The notes under the pieces were generated by a model. The model worked only from the letters and a program-made list of their open reading frames with translations, did not search any database and was not told where the DNA came from. A stretch of 64,000 nt of DNA. It comes from Elusimicrobia bacterium RIFCSPLOWO2_02_FULL_39_32. Its GTDB lineage: Bacteria > Elusimicrobiota > Elusimicrobia > 2-02-FULL-39-32. Of this stretch, positions 8,801 to 16,261 are shown piece by piece; the first letter of the stretch is position 1, and every line of letters starts with the position of its first letter. Both the position numbers and the translations under genes were made by a program. The stretch lies in contig MGUU01000008.1 of the NCBI GenBank assembly GCA_001800135.1, forward strand, positions 88,425 through 152,424, in the 5' to 3' direction.

Positions 8801-9223
8801 ATCATTCATTCTGCTTTAATCGCTCTGGGAAAAATTGGAGATAAAAAAGATTTAAAGACAATCCTCCCTTATTTAGAACATCCATCTGCCCTAGTTAAAG
8901 AAAGCGCTTTAATTTCTATAGGAAGGATTGGAAAAGATTCTTTAAAAACATTAGAAGAAATGAATCGTTCCTCTGATCCTCAAAAAAGAATTCAATCCAT
9001 ATTAGTCTTGCCTAAAACCACGGACAAATCTCTTTTAGCTATTCTAAAGCAAGGTCTTAAAGATAAGGATGAAAAAATCCTTCAACTTTCTTTAACGATA
9101 ATAGAACAGCTGCCAGCAAGTTTAAGTAAAGATCGGAAAAAATTAAAAAAGATAGGAAAAAAATTAAAAACTAAAGAGGGCTCTTCTTCAGATGCTCAGA
9201 AATATTTTCTCTACGGGAATTAA
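5690..9223 (+). CDS. Large exported Gly-rich repeat and HEAT-repeat protein
   Basis: Unrecognised protein of about 1177 aa. ATG 5690 overlaps the murA stop by 8 nt and is preferred over ATG 5666, which lies further inside murA. Residues 1-45 are encoded by hairpin element copy 1. A hydrophobic segment (HLYIFLSLFIILSFKI) follows and looks like the core of a signal peptide or anchor. Residues ~70-340 are mixed and charged. Residues ~360-657 hold six or seven irregular repeats of 25-40 aa built on Y-A-Q-G-x-G...LGxF...G, suggesting a beta-solenoid. The C-terminal ~400 residues are helical, with PBS-lyase-type HEAT repeats clear at ~1040-1100 (SALIALGKIGD, SALISIGRIGKD). Function unknown; a surface or periplasmic scaffold is plausible. 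Confidence 0.85.
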   Translation: MVKTINKIFILRTLVRARSQKNFQQKESKIFFKPQDKDFVNSFNHHLYIFLSLFIILSFKITPASDLRAEEEFISKVRQGKEKIVEKLPSLRLKEEDFYSPPRWVLPHTISKVEELLASPLEAPIQISQWNMSLLNNTSFASFIQFAQDSLSLSLDEEPYSNFSAAKFKLPKKLDPQIQNSVSEIFRSIEKAIPILKQSYEELSEEEQKEILRYFNFPIESLKFSSKEVDNIGLLNSPQLSQPTTILDHENKFKTDALAKSKDSKTSKGLNVRLPKSKIKIFKSLSKFKQDKLFKAGEILLKQIDQEIKGLEKWSKELNDPKRTPFKTLEWQSPIGKVLISGNEDNSYDQEQLKDVVLLIDGGGKNSYTSNPGAAGPGEIKIVIDFGDDVTIISSQTAASSGAGIFGIGFLFLPNPSGMKIIRTNSFSQGLGLCGIGGIFVNGKGFFKGQRYAQGVGSFGLGVFQNTRGEESFYEAELYGQGAGLSKGLGLFIHHGSSSTFHAGLVDPDPRESLGATSLCQGVGYGPRGYAGGGIGICALKGDSLTLESSYFAQGAGYWHGLGSFYLEGNANMIQSRRYAKGSGIHSALGSFFVKGDDNAIVNWGVGPAYGWDSGTGWAFLFGDRNRLQTEWGAGTANINSSKSFSFFSGNQNKFDLPALGSAQLSHDLPDYAISMIEGQDNFFKLNSIKKEKKVSETIFTSPWGEISFNEVLFKKELAFPKLEWKKLPQLQPSENAQTDLGKEVEESLLLPPDQKIENLLQIAASFSVDQVNPKKAFEGLSYLKEDELPTILDSFVPEDMDGFFQVRALVALWGKNISKFVIENIQNETNPQRKAFLITLLSLSSMEESWPTLKKALDDSDWRIQLQALRVLGSLLNKDKALPGRLYLLEKLEKFLSYKTPPKKISKTFIDELNSLQLVESLSLFSLIKTWSNDQRLLIAKALPNDKTSPMDEKTLKNILEQIRKTREESLEKVKREIEFSTSQREIIREKIKELLNPTTEIGSWNLSHLPQAELRGVSQPMTTPGLKKDQETRKEIIHSALIALGKIGDKKDLKTILPYLEHPSALVKESALISIGRIGKDSLKTLEEMNRSSDPQKRIQSILVLPKTTDKSLLAILKQGLKDKDEKILQLSLTIIEQLPASLSKDRKKLKKIGKKLKTKEGSSSDAQKYFLYGN

Positions 9224-9307
9224 ACTAAATCATTTAACTTAGATTATGGAATTATTTGGGTTAAACGCGAATATTTTTTTAAATCCCTGTCTAAAGCCAG
9301 ATTAGGA

Positions 9308-9697
9308 TTATTCTTTAAGAACTAAAAGTTGTCCGCCAATATGAGCTGGGTGGAGCTGACAATAGATAGTAAATAAGCCTTCTTTATCCACAGTAAATTC
9401 AACTGTTGCAACCTCACCCCTGGCAACAACTTTTTTTACTCCAAACTCATCAATCGCAAAACCATGCGTGTTCGGATCAGAATTAATATTATTAATCGCC
9501 GTAATTTTTACCTTGTCCCCTTTTCTCACAATAAGTGTGCCTGGCACCCAGACTTTAGTCCCACGATATTCAATGGCAACAATACTAAATTCTCGAACTC
9601 TTCCCTGATGAGCCGCATGATCCTCTTCTGAATAAATTTTGGCGTTTAATCCACTCCCCAAAAAAGTCAAAATTAATAAAAGCAATATTTTATTCAC
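9308..9697 (-). CDS. Secreted cupredoxin-domain protein
   Basis: A small exported copper-binding protein, 129 aa, and the only minus-strand gene recognised in the window. A signal peptide (KILLLLILTFLGSGLNA) is followed by a plastocyanin/NosZ-C-terminal-like fold. Likely copper ligands are His in NTHGFAI, then Cys and His in IYCQLHPAHIGG. A single cysteine argues for a mononuclear type-1 site rather than a CuA centre, which needs two. The start is GTG at 9697-9695, preceded by a good ribosome site (aagggggt, 8 nt away). It faces the HEAT protein convergently and the AlbA-type regulator divergently. Partner and redox role are not evident from the neighbourhood. Confidence 0.85.
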   Translation of the reverse strand: MNKILLLLILTFLGSGLNAKIYSEEDHAAHQGRVREFSIVAIEYRGTKVWVPGTLIVRKGDKVKITAINNINSDPNTHGFAIDEFGVKKVVARGEVATVEFTVDKEGLFTIYCQLHPAHIGGQLLVLKE

Positions 9698-9810
9698 TAT
9701 TTTTACCCCCTTGCTAAAGTTTAACCCGAAACTTTCATTGGAAAATAGCTTTCATCTCGATGCTCATCTCCTAAAAAAAGTATTGGTGTTCAATATTTAG
9801 TTTAATTTTA

Positions 9811-9832
9811 TTGATTAAGTAACTTAAAATCA
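9811..9832. promoter_or_regulatory. Dyad symmetry in the cupredoxin/AlbA divergent region
   Basis: The 285-nt gap 9698-9982 between divergent genes contains a dyad, ttgatt...aatcaa, around the inner palindrome aagtaactt. It could be an operator, but the region is AT-rich and such dyads arise by chance. Apart from this and the promoter at 9937-9945 nothing else stands out in the gap. Confidence 0.25.
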
Positions 9833-9936
9833 AGTAAGATGCATCTCTTCAAAACCACTGATCTAGCTTCGCTTTCCAAAACGTCTTATTTTAAGTTTAC
9901 AGCTTTCTATTTCTGTCCTATTTCTTATATATAGTT

Positions 9937-9945
9937 TGGTATAAT
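9937..9945 (+). promoter_or_regulatory. Extended -10 promoter for the AlbA-type regulator
   Basis: TGgTATAAT at 9937-9945 is a perfect extended -10 element (TG at 9937-9938, TATAAT at 9940-9945). No good -35 box is visible at the expected spacing, which is typical of extended -10 promoters. The start site would be near 9952, giving a ~30-nt leader before the ATG at 9983. Confidence 0.6.
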
Positions 9946-9982
9946 GAGCAAATTAATCATTATTGATTCAAAACTATAAGGT

Positions 9983-11407
9983 ATGAAAATTAAAAATTCA
10001 TCAAAACTAATTGGAAGATCAGAATCAACAACTGTTGAATGGAAGCAATCATTATCCGAAATCAATGAAATTATAGAAACAACCGCGGCTTTTGCTAATA
10101 CTGAAGGTGGATCCATCTTTGTTGGAATATCTTCAGAAGGGAATGTTTTAGGGCTTCAGATTGGTAAAGGCACTGTAGAAAAAATGGTCAACCAAATTGC
10201 CCAAAGTACTGACCCTAAAATTCATCCTAAAGTTACAATAAAAAGAATTGGGAACAAAGATATAATCCTGATCGAAATTAAGGAATCTTGCGATCATTTA
10301 CTTCTAGCATTTGGACGACCTTATAAACGTGTAGGGCGATCAACAGTTCGTATGAGTAAGGATGAATATGAAAGACTTATTCTCAATAAGTATAAAGAAC
10401 GAATTCGCTTTGATGACCAAATTTGTAAAGGCGCAACATTTAAAGACATAAATCGCGATTTACTTAAAGAATTTATTTTAAAAGGACGATTTGAACGGGG
10501 TTTGGATTTAAGTGAAAAGATGTCCGTTCAAGAGATATTAATGAGACTTAATCTGTTAAAAGATCATAAGCCAACAAATGCGTCAATTCTTTTATTTAGC
10601 TCTCCGCAGAGATTTTACCCTCAATGCGAAATAAAATGTGTAAGATTTAAGGGATTGAATGTGACTGAAGATATGATAGATTTAAAATCAATTACTGGAA
10701 GCGTTATTCATCAACTGCAGGATGTAGAGAAATTTATCTTTAATCATATTGCCTTATCAGCATGGATTGAGCCAGGGAAGTTGGAAAGGCAAGAAAAGTG
10801 GGAGTATCCTTCTAAAGCTATTCGCGAAGCTCTGGCTAATGCGCTTGCGCACCGCGATTATTGGTCAACAGCTAAGATTCAAGTAAGGATATTTAATGAT
10901 CGTATCGAATTTTGGAATCCTGGAAAGTTGCCAAAAGGATGGACCACAGAGACGTTGCTAAAAAAACATGAGTCCCAGCCACCAAATCCTTTAATTGCTA
11001 AACAGTTCTTTTGGATTAAATATGTTGAAGAAGTTGGATCTGGGACGAATAAGATTGTTCAATGGTGTCGTGATTGGGGTTTGCCAGATCCAATTTTTGA
11101 ATATACAGGAACCAGTGTTGTTGTGACAATTAAAAAGGCACAAGCAAACGCGAAAAAAAATGAGCTGCCTAGAATAGAGACTACCCAGAAAACTACCCAG
11201 AAAACTACCCAGAAAATAATAGAAGAAATTAAAAGGAATCCACAAATTACAAGAAAAGAACTTGCCGTAATTATTGGTTTAACAGAAGATGGCGTTAAAT
11301 ATCATTTAAATATTCTTCAAAAAAAAGGACTTCTCCATCGCATTGGTCCAGATAAAGGTGGACATTGGGGGCTAAAATCCTCTTTAGGAACTTCTTTAAA
11401 AGTTTGA
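9983..11407 (+). CDS. AlbA/Schlafen-domain putative transcriptional regulator
   Basis: A 474-aa protein of the widespread AlbA_2 (Schlafen-like) plus C-terminal ATPase-like and winged-helix type, often annotated as a RecG-like regulator. Residues ~12-130 form the AlbA_2 domain (SESTTVEWKQSL, AFANTEGGSIFVGI). Residues ~270-380 resemble the HATPase_c_4 module (IREALANALAHRDY, GSGTNKIVQWC). A TTQKTTQKTTQK linker follows, and residues ~415-465 form a winged helix (TRKELAVIIGLTEDGVKYHLNIL). It stands alone between the cupredoxin and hisD with its own promoter. Its targets are unknown, and members of this family are also seen in mobile or defence contexts. Confidence 0.85.
   Translation: MKIKNSSKLIGRSESTTVEWKQSLSEINEIIETTAAFANTEGGSIFVGISSEGNVLGLQIGKGTVEKMVNQIAQSTDPKIHPKVTIKRIGNKDIILIEIKESCDHLLLAFGRPYKRVGRSTVRMSKDEYERLILNKYKERIRFDDQICKGATFKDINRDLLKEFILKGRFERGLDLSEKMSVQEILMRLNLLKDHKPTNASILLFSSPQRFYPQCEIKCVRFKGLNVTEDMIDLKSITGSVIHQLQDVEKFIFNHIALSAWIEPGKLERQEKWEYPSKAIREALANALAHRDYWSTAKIQVRIFNDRIEFWNPGKLPKGWTTETLLKKHESQPPNPLIAKQFFWIKYVEEVGSGTNKIVQWCRDWGLPDPIFEYTGTSVVVTIKKAQANAKKNELPRIETTQKTTQKTTQKIIEEIKRNPQITRKELAVIIGLTEDGVKYHLNILQKKGLLHRIGPDKGGHWGLKSSLGTSLKV
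11180..11215 (+). repeat. Three tandem 12-bp units coding TTQK
   Basis: actacccagaaa is repeated three times without interruption (11180-11191, 11192-11203, 11204-11215) and encodes (TTQK)3 in the linker between the ATPase-like and winged-helix domains. The in-frame period of 12 would allow length changes without frameshift. Confidence 0.9.
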
Positions 11408-11413
11408 TATAAT
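11405..11413 (+). promoter_or_regulatory. Extended -10 promoter directly upstream of hisD
   Basis: TGaTATAAT at 11405-11413, with its TG overlapping the tga stop codon of the AlbA gene, is a perfect extended -10. A start near 11420 would leave 0-3 nt before the hisD ATG at 11422, a leaderless message. No Shine-Dalgarno sequence precedes that ATG. Confidence 0.55.
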
Positions 11414-11421
11414 TTTTTCTT

Positions 11422-12603
11422 ATGGAATTTTCAGCAGAGATATCACAGATCCTTAAAAGAGTAGAAAAAGAGGGGGATCGGGCAGTAGAATTCTATACTA
11501 AAAAATACGATAAAATTGAACTTCCTGCTAAGAAATTTTTAGTTCAGAAAAATGAATGGTCAAAAGCTTTAAAGCGCCTCTCCCCTCAATTCTTGTCTGC
11601 TTTAAAAATCGCTAAAAATAGGATAGAACAGTTTCACAAGCAAGAATTAAAAAGAATTAATAAAGATTGGAGAATCACGCTAGATTCAATTACTCTTGGA
11701 CAAATTTCTAATCCAATTGAAAAAGTTGGCTGTTATGTTCCAGGGGGAAGAAGCTGTTACCCTTCCACAGTATTAATGACTGCGATCCCAGCTAAAGTCG
11801 CGGGGGTTAAAAAAGTGGTCATGGTCACTCCCTATAAAAATCTCAAAGATGAAATTTTAGCTGCCGCTCTTTATTCTGGAGTGGATCAAATTTTTAGCAT
11901 TGGCGGACCCCAAGCGATTGCAGCTCTTGCGTTTGGCACAAAAACAATACCAAAAGTGGACAAAATCATTGGGCCAGGCAACCGCTATGTTACAGAAGCT
12001 AAAAGACAGGTTTTTGGAGTTGTAGGTATTGAAGGGCTCGCTGGCCCTAGTGAAATTGCAATCTGGGCAGACTCTAGCTCTAATCTTTTTAAGATCAGTC
12101 TAAATCTCTTAGCCCAAGCTGAACATGATCCTGATGCGCGCAGTTTCTTATTTACTAAAGATAAAAACTTGATAAAAAAAATTTTAAATGAGATTCCAAA
12201 AAAATTTAAAAATCAAATTCACCTTGAATGTTTACAGTCAGATCAGGCGATCATAAAAAAAATTAATGAAATTGCGCCAGAACATCTTTATCTTGCGATT
12301 CATGGTCCAAAACTTGTGCTTCCTTTTATAAAAAACGCAGGCGCTATTTTTTTAGGAGAAAATAGTCCTGTGGCATTGGGGGATTATGTTGCAGGTCCAA
12401 GCCATGTGCTTCCTACAGGCAGGACCGCTCGCTTTAATTCAGCTCTTTCAGTTAAAGATTTTTTAAAATGGAGTTCAGTGATTGAAAATCGCTCTTCGAA
12501 TAATAAAAAACTTTTTCAGGCGGCAAAGAGTTTAGCGGATGCTGAAGGGTTGAACTATCATTCACTTTCCTTATCTATATTAAACTATAAAAGGAACATA
12601 TGA
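11422..12603 (+). CDS. hisD: Histidinol dehydrogenase
   Basis: Zinc- and NAD-dependent enzyme for the last two steps of histidine synthesis (histidinol to histidine). At 393 aa it is somewhat shorter than the ~430 aa enterobacterial enzyme. The Q and H of AQAEHDPDA, the EH pair of APEHLYLAI, the D of GDYVAGPSHVLPTGRTARF and the final His of GLNYHS correspond to known zinc and catalytic residues, so it should be active. The NAD/substrate motif GPGNRYVTEAKR is present. It heads the his-trp run and overlaps hisB by 4 nt (ATGA). A probable promoter lies immediately upstream. Confidence 0.97.
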   Translation: MEFSAEISQILKRVEKEGDRAVEFYTKKYDKIELPAKKFLVQKNEWSKALKRLSPQFLSALKIAKNRIEQFHKQELKRINKDWRITLDSITLGQISNPIEKVGCYVPGGRSCYPSTVLMTAIPAKVAGVKKVVMVTPYKNLKDEILAAALYSGVDQIFSIGGPQAIAALAFGTKTIPKVDKIIGPGNRYVTEAKRQVFGVVGIEGLAGPSEIAIWADSSSNLFKISLNLLAQAEHDPDARSFLFTKDKNLIKKILNEIPKKFKNQIHLECLQSDQAIIKKINEIAPEHLYLAIHGPKLVLPFIKNAGAIFLGENSPVALGDYVAGPSHVLPTGRTARFNSALSVKDFLKWSSVIENRSSNNKKLFQAAKSLADAEGLNYHSLSLSILNYKRNI

Positions 12604-13196
12604 AATCAAATAAACGCAGTTGCTCTGTTCAGAGAAACACTAAAGAGACACAAATAAAACTTTCTTTGACTCTGGATGGGAAAGGAAAGTCTAAAATAAA
12701 AACTACTCTTCCTTTTTTGGATCACATGCTAGAGCTTTTTTCTAAACATTCTGGAATTGATCTACTCCTTGAGGCTAAAGGGGATACCCATATTGATGAT
12801 CATCACCTGGTAGAGGATATAGGAATTGTTTTGGGAGAGGGTTTAGAAAAAGCGCTAGGGAATAAAAAAGGAATTTATCGTTATGGAAATTTTCTTTTGC
12901 CCATGGATGAAGCGCTCTCTTATATTGTGATTGATTGTGGAGGAAGGCCCTATTTTGAATATTCAGTGCCTTTTAAAGCTCAATCTAAATCTCCTTTTGG
13001 TTTTGAGCTGTTTGAGGATTTTTTTCAGGCATTAGCCATGAATGCAAAAATGAATTTACACATTCATCTTCTAAAAGGCAGGAACAATCACCATATTGCT
13101 GAATCCCTGTTTAAAGGTTTTGCAAAAGCTCTGGCTCAAGCGATTTCTTATAGCAAAAGAGGAGCGGGAATCCCATCCACCAAAGGAGTCTTATAG
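12600..13196 (+). CDS. hisB: Imidazoleglycerol-phosphate dehydratase
   Basis: Manganese-dependent dehydratase converting imidazoleglycerol phosphate to imidazoleacetol phosphate, 198 aa. It is the monofunctional form without the phosphatase domain of the enterobacterial HisB. The metal-binding histidine clusters are present: DHMLELFSKHSG, DDHHLVEDIG and NNHHIAESLFKGFAKAL. A separate histidinol-phosphatase is therefore needed and is not in the window. It starts by a 4-nt overlap with hisD and ends exactly where hisH begins. Confidence 0.97.
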   Translation: MKSNKRSCSVQRNTKETQIKLSLTLDGKGKSKIKTTLPFLDHMLELFSKHSGIDLLLEAKGDTHIDDHHLVEDIGIVLGEGLEKALGNKKGIYRYGNFLLPMDEALSYIVIDCGGRPYFEYSVPFKAQSKSPFGFELFEDFFQALAMNAKMNLHIHLLKGRNNHHIAESLFKGFAKALAQAISYSKRGAGIPSTKGVL

Positions 13197-13844
13197 ATGT
13201 TAAATGTCGCTCTGTTAGATTATGGGATGGGTAATTTAAGAAGCGTTTCCAAGGCGATTGAAACTTTCAAATGCAAGGTGAGATGGGTCAATGATCCTAG
13301 CAAACTTAAAATTGCGGATGTCTTAGTCCTGCCTGGTGTTGGAGCCTTTTCCTTAGCGGTCAAAAATCTAAAAAAACTAAAACTTTTTGATCCTATTCAA
13401 AATTGGATAGCTCAAAAAAAACCTTTTTTAGGTATCTGTTTAGGCTATCAGCTCTTGTTTGAAAAAAGCCAAGAAAGTGAGGAAAAAAATTTAAGAGGAT
13501 TGGAAATTTTTAAAGGGGAGGTGGTCAAATTTAAAAATAAGAATCTTAAAATTCCGCATATGGGATGGAATCAAATTCAGATGAATAAAAATAAAAAATT
13601 AAACGATTCTATTTTTTCCGGAATAAAAGACCGCTCTTATTTTTATTTTGTGCACTCATACTATCCAGATCCTAAAGATCCTACTCTTAGCGCCAGTAAA
13701 ACAGACTATTGTGTTCAATTTTCCTCAAGTATCTCTACAGATTATCTTTTTGCTTCTCAGTTCCATCCAGAAAAAAGCGGAAAGAATGGTTTAAAATTAA
13801 TTCAAAATTTTTTGAATTTTGTTAAAGGAGACGATCTATGTTAA
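13197..13844 (+). CDS. hisH: Imidazole glycerol phosphate synthase, glutaminase subunit
   Basis: Class I glutamine amidotransferase, 215 aa, that supplies ammonia to HisF in the HisHF complex. The nucleophile Cys lies in GICLGYQLLF, and the His-Glu of the triad in SQFHPEKSG. The N-terminal DYGMGNLRSV segment is typical of HisH. The ATG immediately follows the hisB stop (TAG at 13194-13196), and the gene overlaps hisA by 7 nt. Its partner hisF lies further down the same operon, after hisA. Confidence 0.97.
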   Translation: MLNVALLDYGMGNLRSVSKAIETFKCKVRWVNDPSKLKIADVLVLPGVGAFSLAVKNLKKLKLFDPIQNWIAQKKPFLGICLGYQLLFEKSQESEEKNLRGLEIFKGEVVKFKNKNLKIPHMGWNQIQMNKNKKLNDSIFSGIKDRSYFYFVHSYYPDPKDPTLSASKTDYCVQFSSSISTDYLFASQFHPEKSGKNGLKLIQNFLNFVKGDDLC

Positions 13845-14545
13845 TTATTCCGGCAGTGGATATTAGAGCAGGCTCTTGCGTGCGCTTAGTTCGCGGGGAT
13901 CCGAACCAAAGCACAATCTATTCTTCAGATCCAATTCAGATGGCCCGTCGCTGGGTAGAAGAAGGAGCCAAAAGATTACATATTATTGATTTGGACGGCG
14001 CCTGGAGCGGGCAGCCGCACCATTTGGAAATCGCGGGAAAAATTAAAAAAGAGGTAGGTTGCGAGATTCAGTTTGGGGGCGGTTTAAGAGAAAAAGAGAT
14101 GGTGAAGAGAGCTATTGATTTAGGACTTGATAAACTCATCTTAGGCACTGCTGCTTTAGATAATTTAACCTGGGTAAAAAGCGCTCTGGATTGGCATGCA
14201 GACCGCCTGATCGTGGCTTTAGATGCACTTAACAACCATGTGACCAAGGAAGGGTGGCAGGAAGACATTGCTTTTACTGTTGAAGAGGCTCTGGCAAAAA
14301 TGGAAGCCATGGGTTTTCAAGAAACCATTTTTACAGACATTAACAAAGATGGCACTTTAGAAGGTCCGAATCTGGAAGCGATCAAAAAGGTGGTTTCAAA
14401 AACTCGTATGAATGTCTATGCCTCTGGAGGGGTCTCCTGTTTAAAAGATGTTCAGGCTTTAAAACAGATTCCAGGACTTAAAGGTGTAGTAATAGGCAAG
14501 GCGCTCTATACTGGAAATGTTGTTCTAAAAGAATGCTTTCAATAG
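13838..14545 (+). CDS. hisA: ProFAR isomerase
   Basis: TIM-barrel Amadori isomerase converting ProFAR to PRFAR, 235 aa. The catalytic aspartates D8 (IPAVDIRAG) and D129 (VALDALN) are present, with phosphate-binding glycines in FGGGLR and YASGGVS. A good ribosome site (aaaggag at 13824-13830) precedes the ATG although the start lies within hisH. A 59-nt gap to hisF follows, holding nothing recognisable. No signs of the bifunctional PriA type were examined; a separate trpF in this operon makes dual function unnecessary. Confidence 0.96.
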   Translation: MLIIPAVDIRAGSCVRLVRGDPNQSTIYSSDPIQMARRWVEEGAKRLHIIDLDGAWSGQPHHLEIAGKIKKEVGCEIQFGGGLREKEMVKRAIDLGLDKLILGTAALDNLTWVKSALDWHADRLIVALDALNNHVTKEGWQEDIAFTVEEALAKMEAMGFQETIFTDINKDGTLEGPNLEAIKKVVSKTRMNVYASGGVSCLKDVQALKQIPGLKGVVIGKALYTGNVVLKECFQ

Positions 14546-14604
14546 ATTTCAATTTCCAAGCCAATAGTTAAAAATTTAGAAAAAATGTTCTGGAACTTTA
14601 AAAA

Positions 14605-15360
14605 ATGGGTTTAGCGCTGCGAATTATTCCTTGCTTAGATGTGGACAAAGCACGGGTTGTAAAAGGGACAAAATTTCTTGAACTTAAAGATGCTGGAGAT
14701 CCAGTGGCAGTTGCCAAAAGATATAATGAAGAGGGAGCAGATGAACTTGTCTTCCTAGATATCACAGCCAGCGCGGAAGATAGAGCAATTACTCTAAAAG
14801 TAGTTCAAAAAACAGCGGAGCAGGTTTTTATTCCCCTAACCGTTGGCGGAGGCATTAGGACGATTCAGGATATTAAGCTCTTGCTGCGTTCAGGAGCAGA
14901 TAAAGTTTCCATCAATACAGCTGCGGCGCTAAACCCAAAACTAATTAAAGAAGCATCTTCTAAATTTGGCTCGCAATGTATTGTAGTAGCTATTGACGCA
15001 AAAAAAGAGGATGGGAAATGGAGAGTTTATATTCATGGTGGAAGAACCCCTACAAAACTGGATGCTGTGCTCTGGGCTGAGAAAGCTGAAAAATATGGCG
15101 CGGGAGAAATTCTTCTTACCAGCATGGATAGAGATGGCACTCAAATGGGGTATGATTTAGATTTGCTCAAAATTTTATCAAAAAAACTTGTCATTCCTCT
15201 TATCGCCTCCGGGGGAGCTGGGGAAAAAAAGGATTTCTATACCGCATGGAAAAGTGGCGCAAGCGCTTGTTTAGCCGCGTCCCTTTTTCATTACCAGAAA
15301 TGTTCCATCAGAGCTGTTAAAAATTTTTTAAATAATAAAAAGGTTCCGGTGCGCTTATGA
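14605..15360 (+). CDS. hisF: Imidazole glycerol phosphate synthase, cyclase subunit
   Basis: TIM-barrel cyclase that uses ammonia from HisH to form imidazole glycerol phosphate and AICAR from PRFAR, 251 aa. Catalytic aspartates are D12 ([14 protein letters not shown]) and D131 ([10 protein letters not shown]); phosphate-binding glycine motifs are TVGGGIRT and ASGGAG. It begins after the only sizeable gap within the his genes and overlaps hisI by 4 nt (ATGA). The pairing with hisH two genes upstream completes the synthase. Confidence 0.97.
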   Translation: MGLALRIIPCLDVDKARVVKGTKFLELKDAGDPVAVAKRYNEEGADELVFLDITASAEDRAITLKVVQKTAEQVFIPLTVGGGIRTIQDIKLLLRSGADKVSINTAAALNPKLIKEASSKFGSQCIVVAIDAKKEDGKWRVYIHGGRTPTKLDAVLWAEKAEKYGAGEILLTSMDRDGTQMGYDLDLLKILSKKLVIPLIASGGAGEKKDFYTAWKSGASACLAASLFHYQKCSIRAVKNFLNNKKVPVRL

Positions 15361-15752
15361 AAAAAATAAAATTTCTTAAAAATTTAAAATTTGACTCTTC
15401 TGGGCTTATTCCGTGCGTTGTGCAGGATGCAAAAGACCGCACAGTCTTAATGGTAGCCTATATGAACCAAGATTCCCTGCAAAGGACTCTGCAAGAAAAA
15501 AAAGCCTGTTATTGGAGCCGTTCCCGTCAAAAATTTTGGCTTAAAGGAGAAGAATCTGGAAATTTTCAAATAGTTAAAGAGCTGGCGATTGATTGCGACG
15601 GAGATTGCATTCTAATTTTTGTGGAGCAAATTGGAGGAGCAGCCTGCCACACAGGCATGAGAAGCTGTTTCTACAGAAAAGTCTCTGCAAAGGGAAATTT
15701 AACTATTCATGGAAAAAAAATCTTTGATCCAAAAAAAGTTTATAAAAAATGA
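15357..15752 (+). CDS. hisI: Phosphoribosyl-AMP cyclohydrolase
   Basis: Zinc hydrolase opening the purine ring of PR-AMP, 131 aa. It is the cyclohydrolase domain only; the HisE pyrophosphohydrolase often fused to it is absent here and must be elsewhere. The metal-binding cysteines are in IDCDGDCI and [12 protein letters not shown], and the substrate motif is [12 protein letters not shown]. It overlaps hisF and lepB by 4 nt on each side, so it is translated as part of the same operon. Confidence 0.96.
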   Translation: MKKIKFLKNLKFDSSGLIPCVVQDAKDRTVLMVAYMNQDSLQRTLQEKKACYWSRSRQKFWLKGEESGNFQIVKELAIDCDGDCILIFVEQIGGAACHTGMRSCFYRKVSAKGNLTIHGKKIFDPKKVYKK

Positions 15753-16261
15753 AACGTTTTTTATATCTGATCCTCTTGGGAGTTGGGGGAGCCTTGCTTT
15801 TAAGGAGCTATGGAATAGAAGGCATTTATGTGGCAACGCCCTCCATGGAACCCACCCTGCCTGTAGGCACCCATTACTTTGTGGATAAACTAAGTTTTTT
15901 CTTTCGCTCTCCCAAACATGGGGAAATTATTGTTTTTGTTTCTCCAGTCAATCCAGATAAGGATTTAATAAAACGTGTGATTGGCTGCCCTAAAGAAACC
16001 ATTGCCATAGAGAAAAAAAAAGTGTTTCTAAACCACGAACCCTTAAATGAACCTTATGCGCGTTATACAAGAAAGGATGAGATTTTGGTTGGTGATAATA
16101 TCCCAGACATAGAGATCCCTGAGGATTCTTATTTTGTGATGGGAGACAATCGAGATGAATCCGGAGACAGCCGAGATTGGAAAGATCCGGAAAGTGGAGA
16201 ACAGCTCTATTTTGTTCATAAAAAATTAATTAAAGGGCGTATTTTAAACGTGCTGGAATGA
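15749..16261 (+). CDS. lepB: Signal peptidase I
   Basis: Membrane-bound serine protease that removes signal peptides from exported proteins, 170 aa. One N-terminal membrane segment (FLYLILLGVGGALLL) anchors the periplasmic catalytic domain. The nucleophile is S32 in ATPSMEPTLPVG and the general base K75 in DLIKRVIG; the conserved GDNRDESGDSR box is present. It is short but complete, like minimal Gram-positive-type enzymes. It is wedged between hisI and trpE with 4-nt overlaps on both sides, an odd place for a housekeeping protease. Another copy may exist elsewhere. Confidence 0.95.
   Translation: MKRFLYLILLGVGGALLLRSYGIEGIYVATPSMEPTLPVGTHYFVDKLSFFFRSPKHGEIIVFVSPVNPDKDLIKRVIGCPKETIAIEKKKVFLNHEPLNEPYARYTRKDEILVGDNIPDIEIPEDSYFVMGDNRDESGDSRDWKDPESGEQLYFVHKKLIKGRILNVLE

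Noticed and set aside
9224..9307. Bidirectional terminator between the HEAT protein and the cupredoxin
   Set aside because: Only a bulged gggttaaa/tttaaatccc pairing is visible; not a convincing terminator although one is expected here.
14546..14604. Similarity between the hisA-hisF gap and the gap at 44957-45036 (aaatttaga...gttct)
   Set aside because: Only about 17 of 20 positions in very AT-rich DNA, with no shared structure; likely chance.
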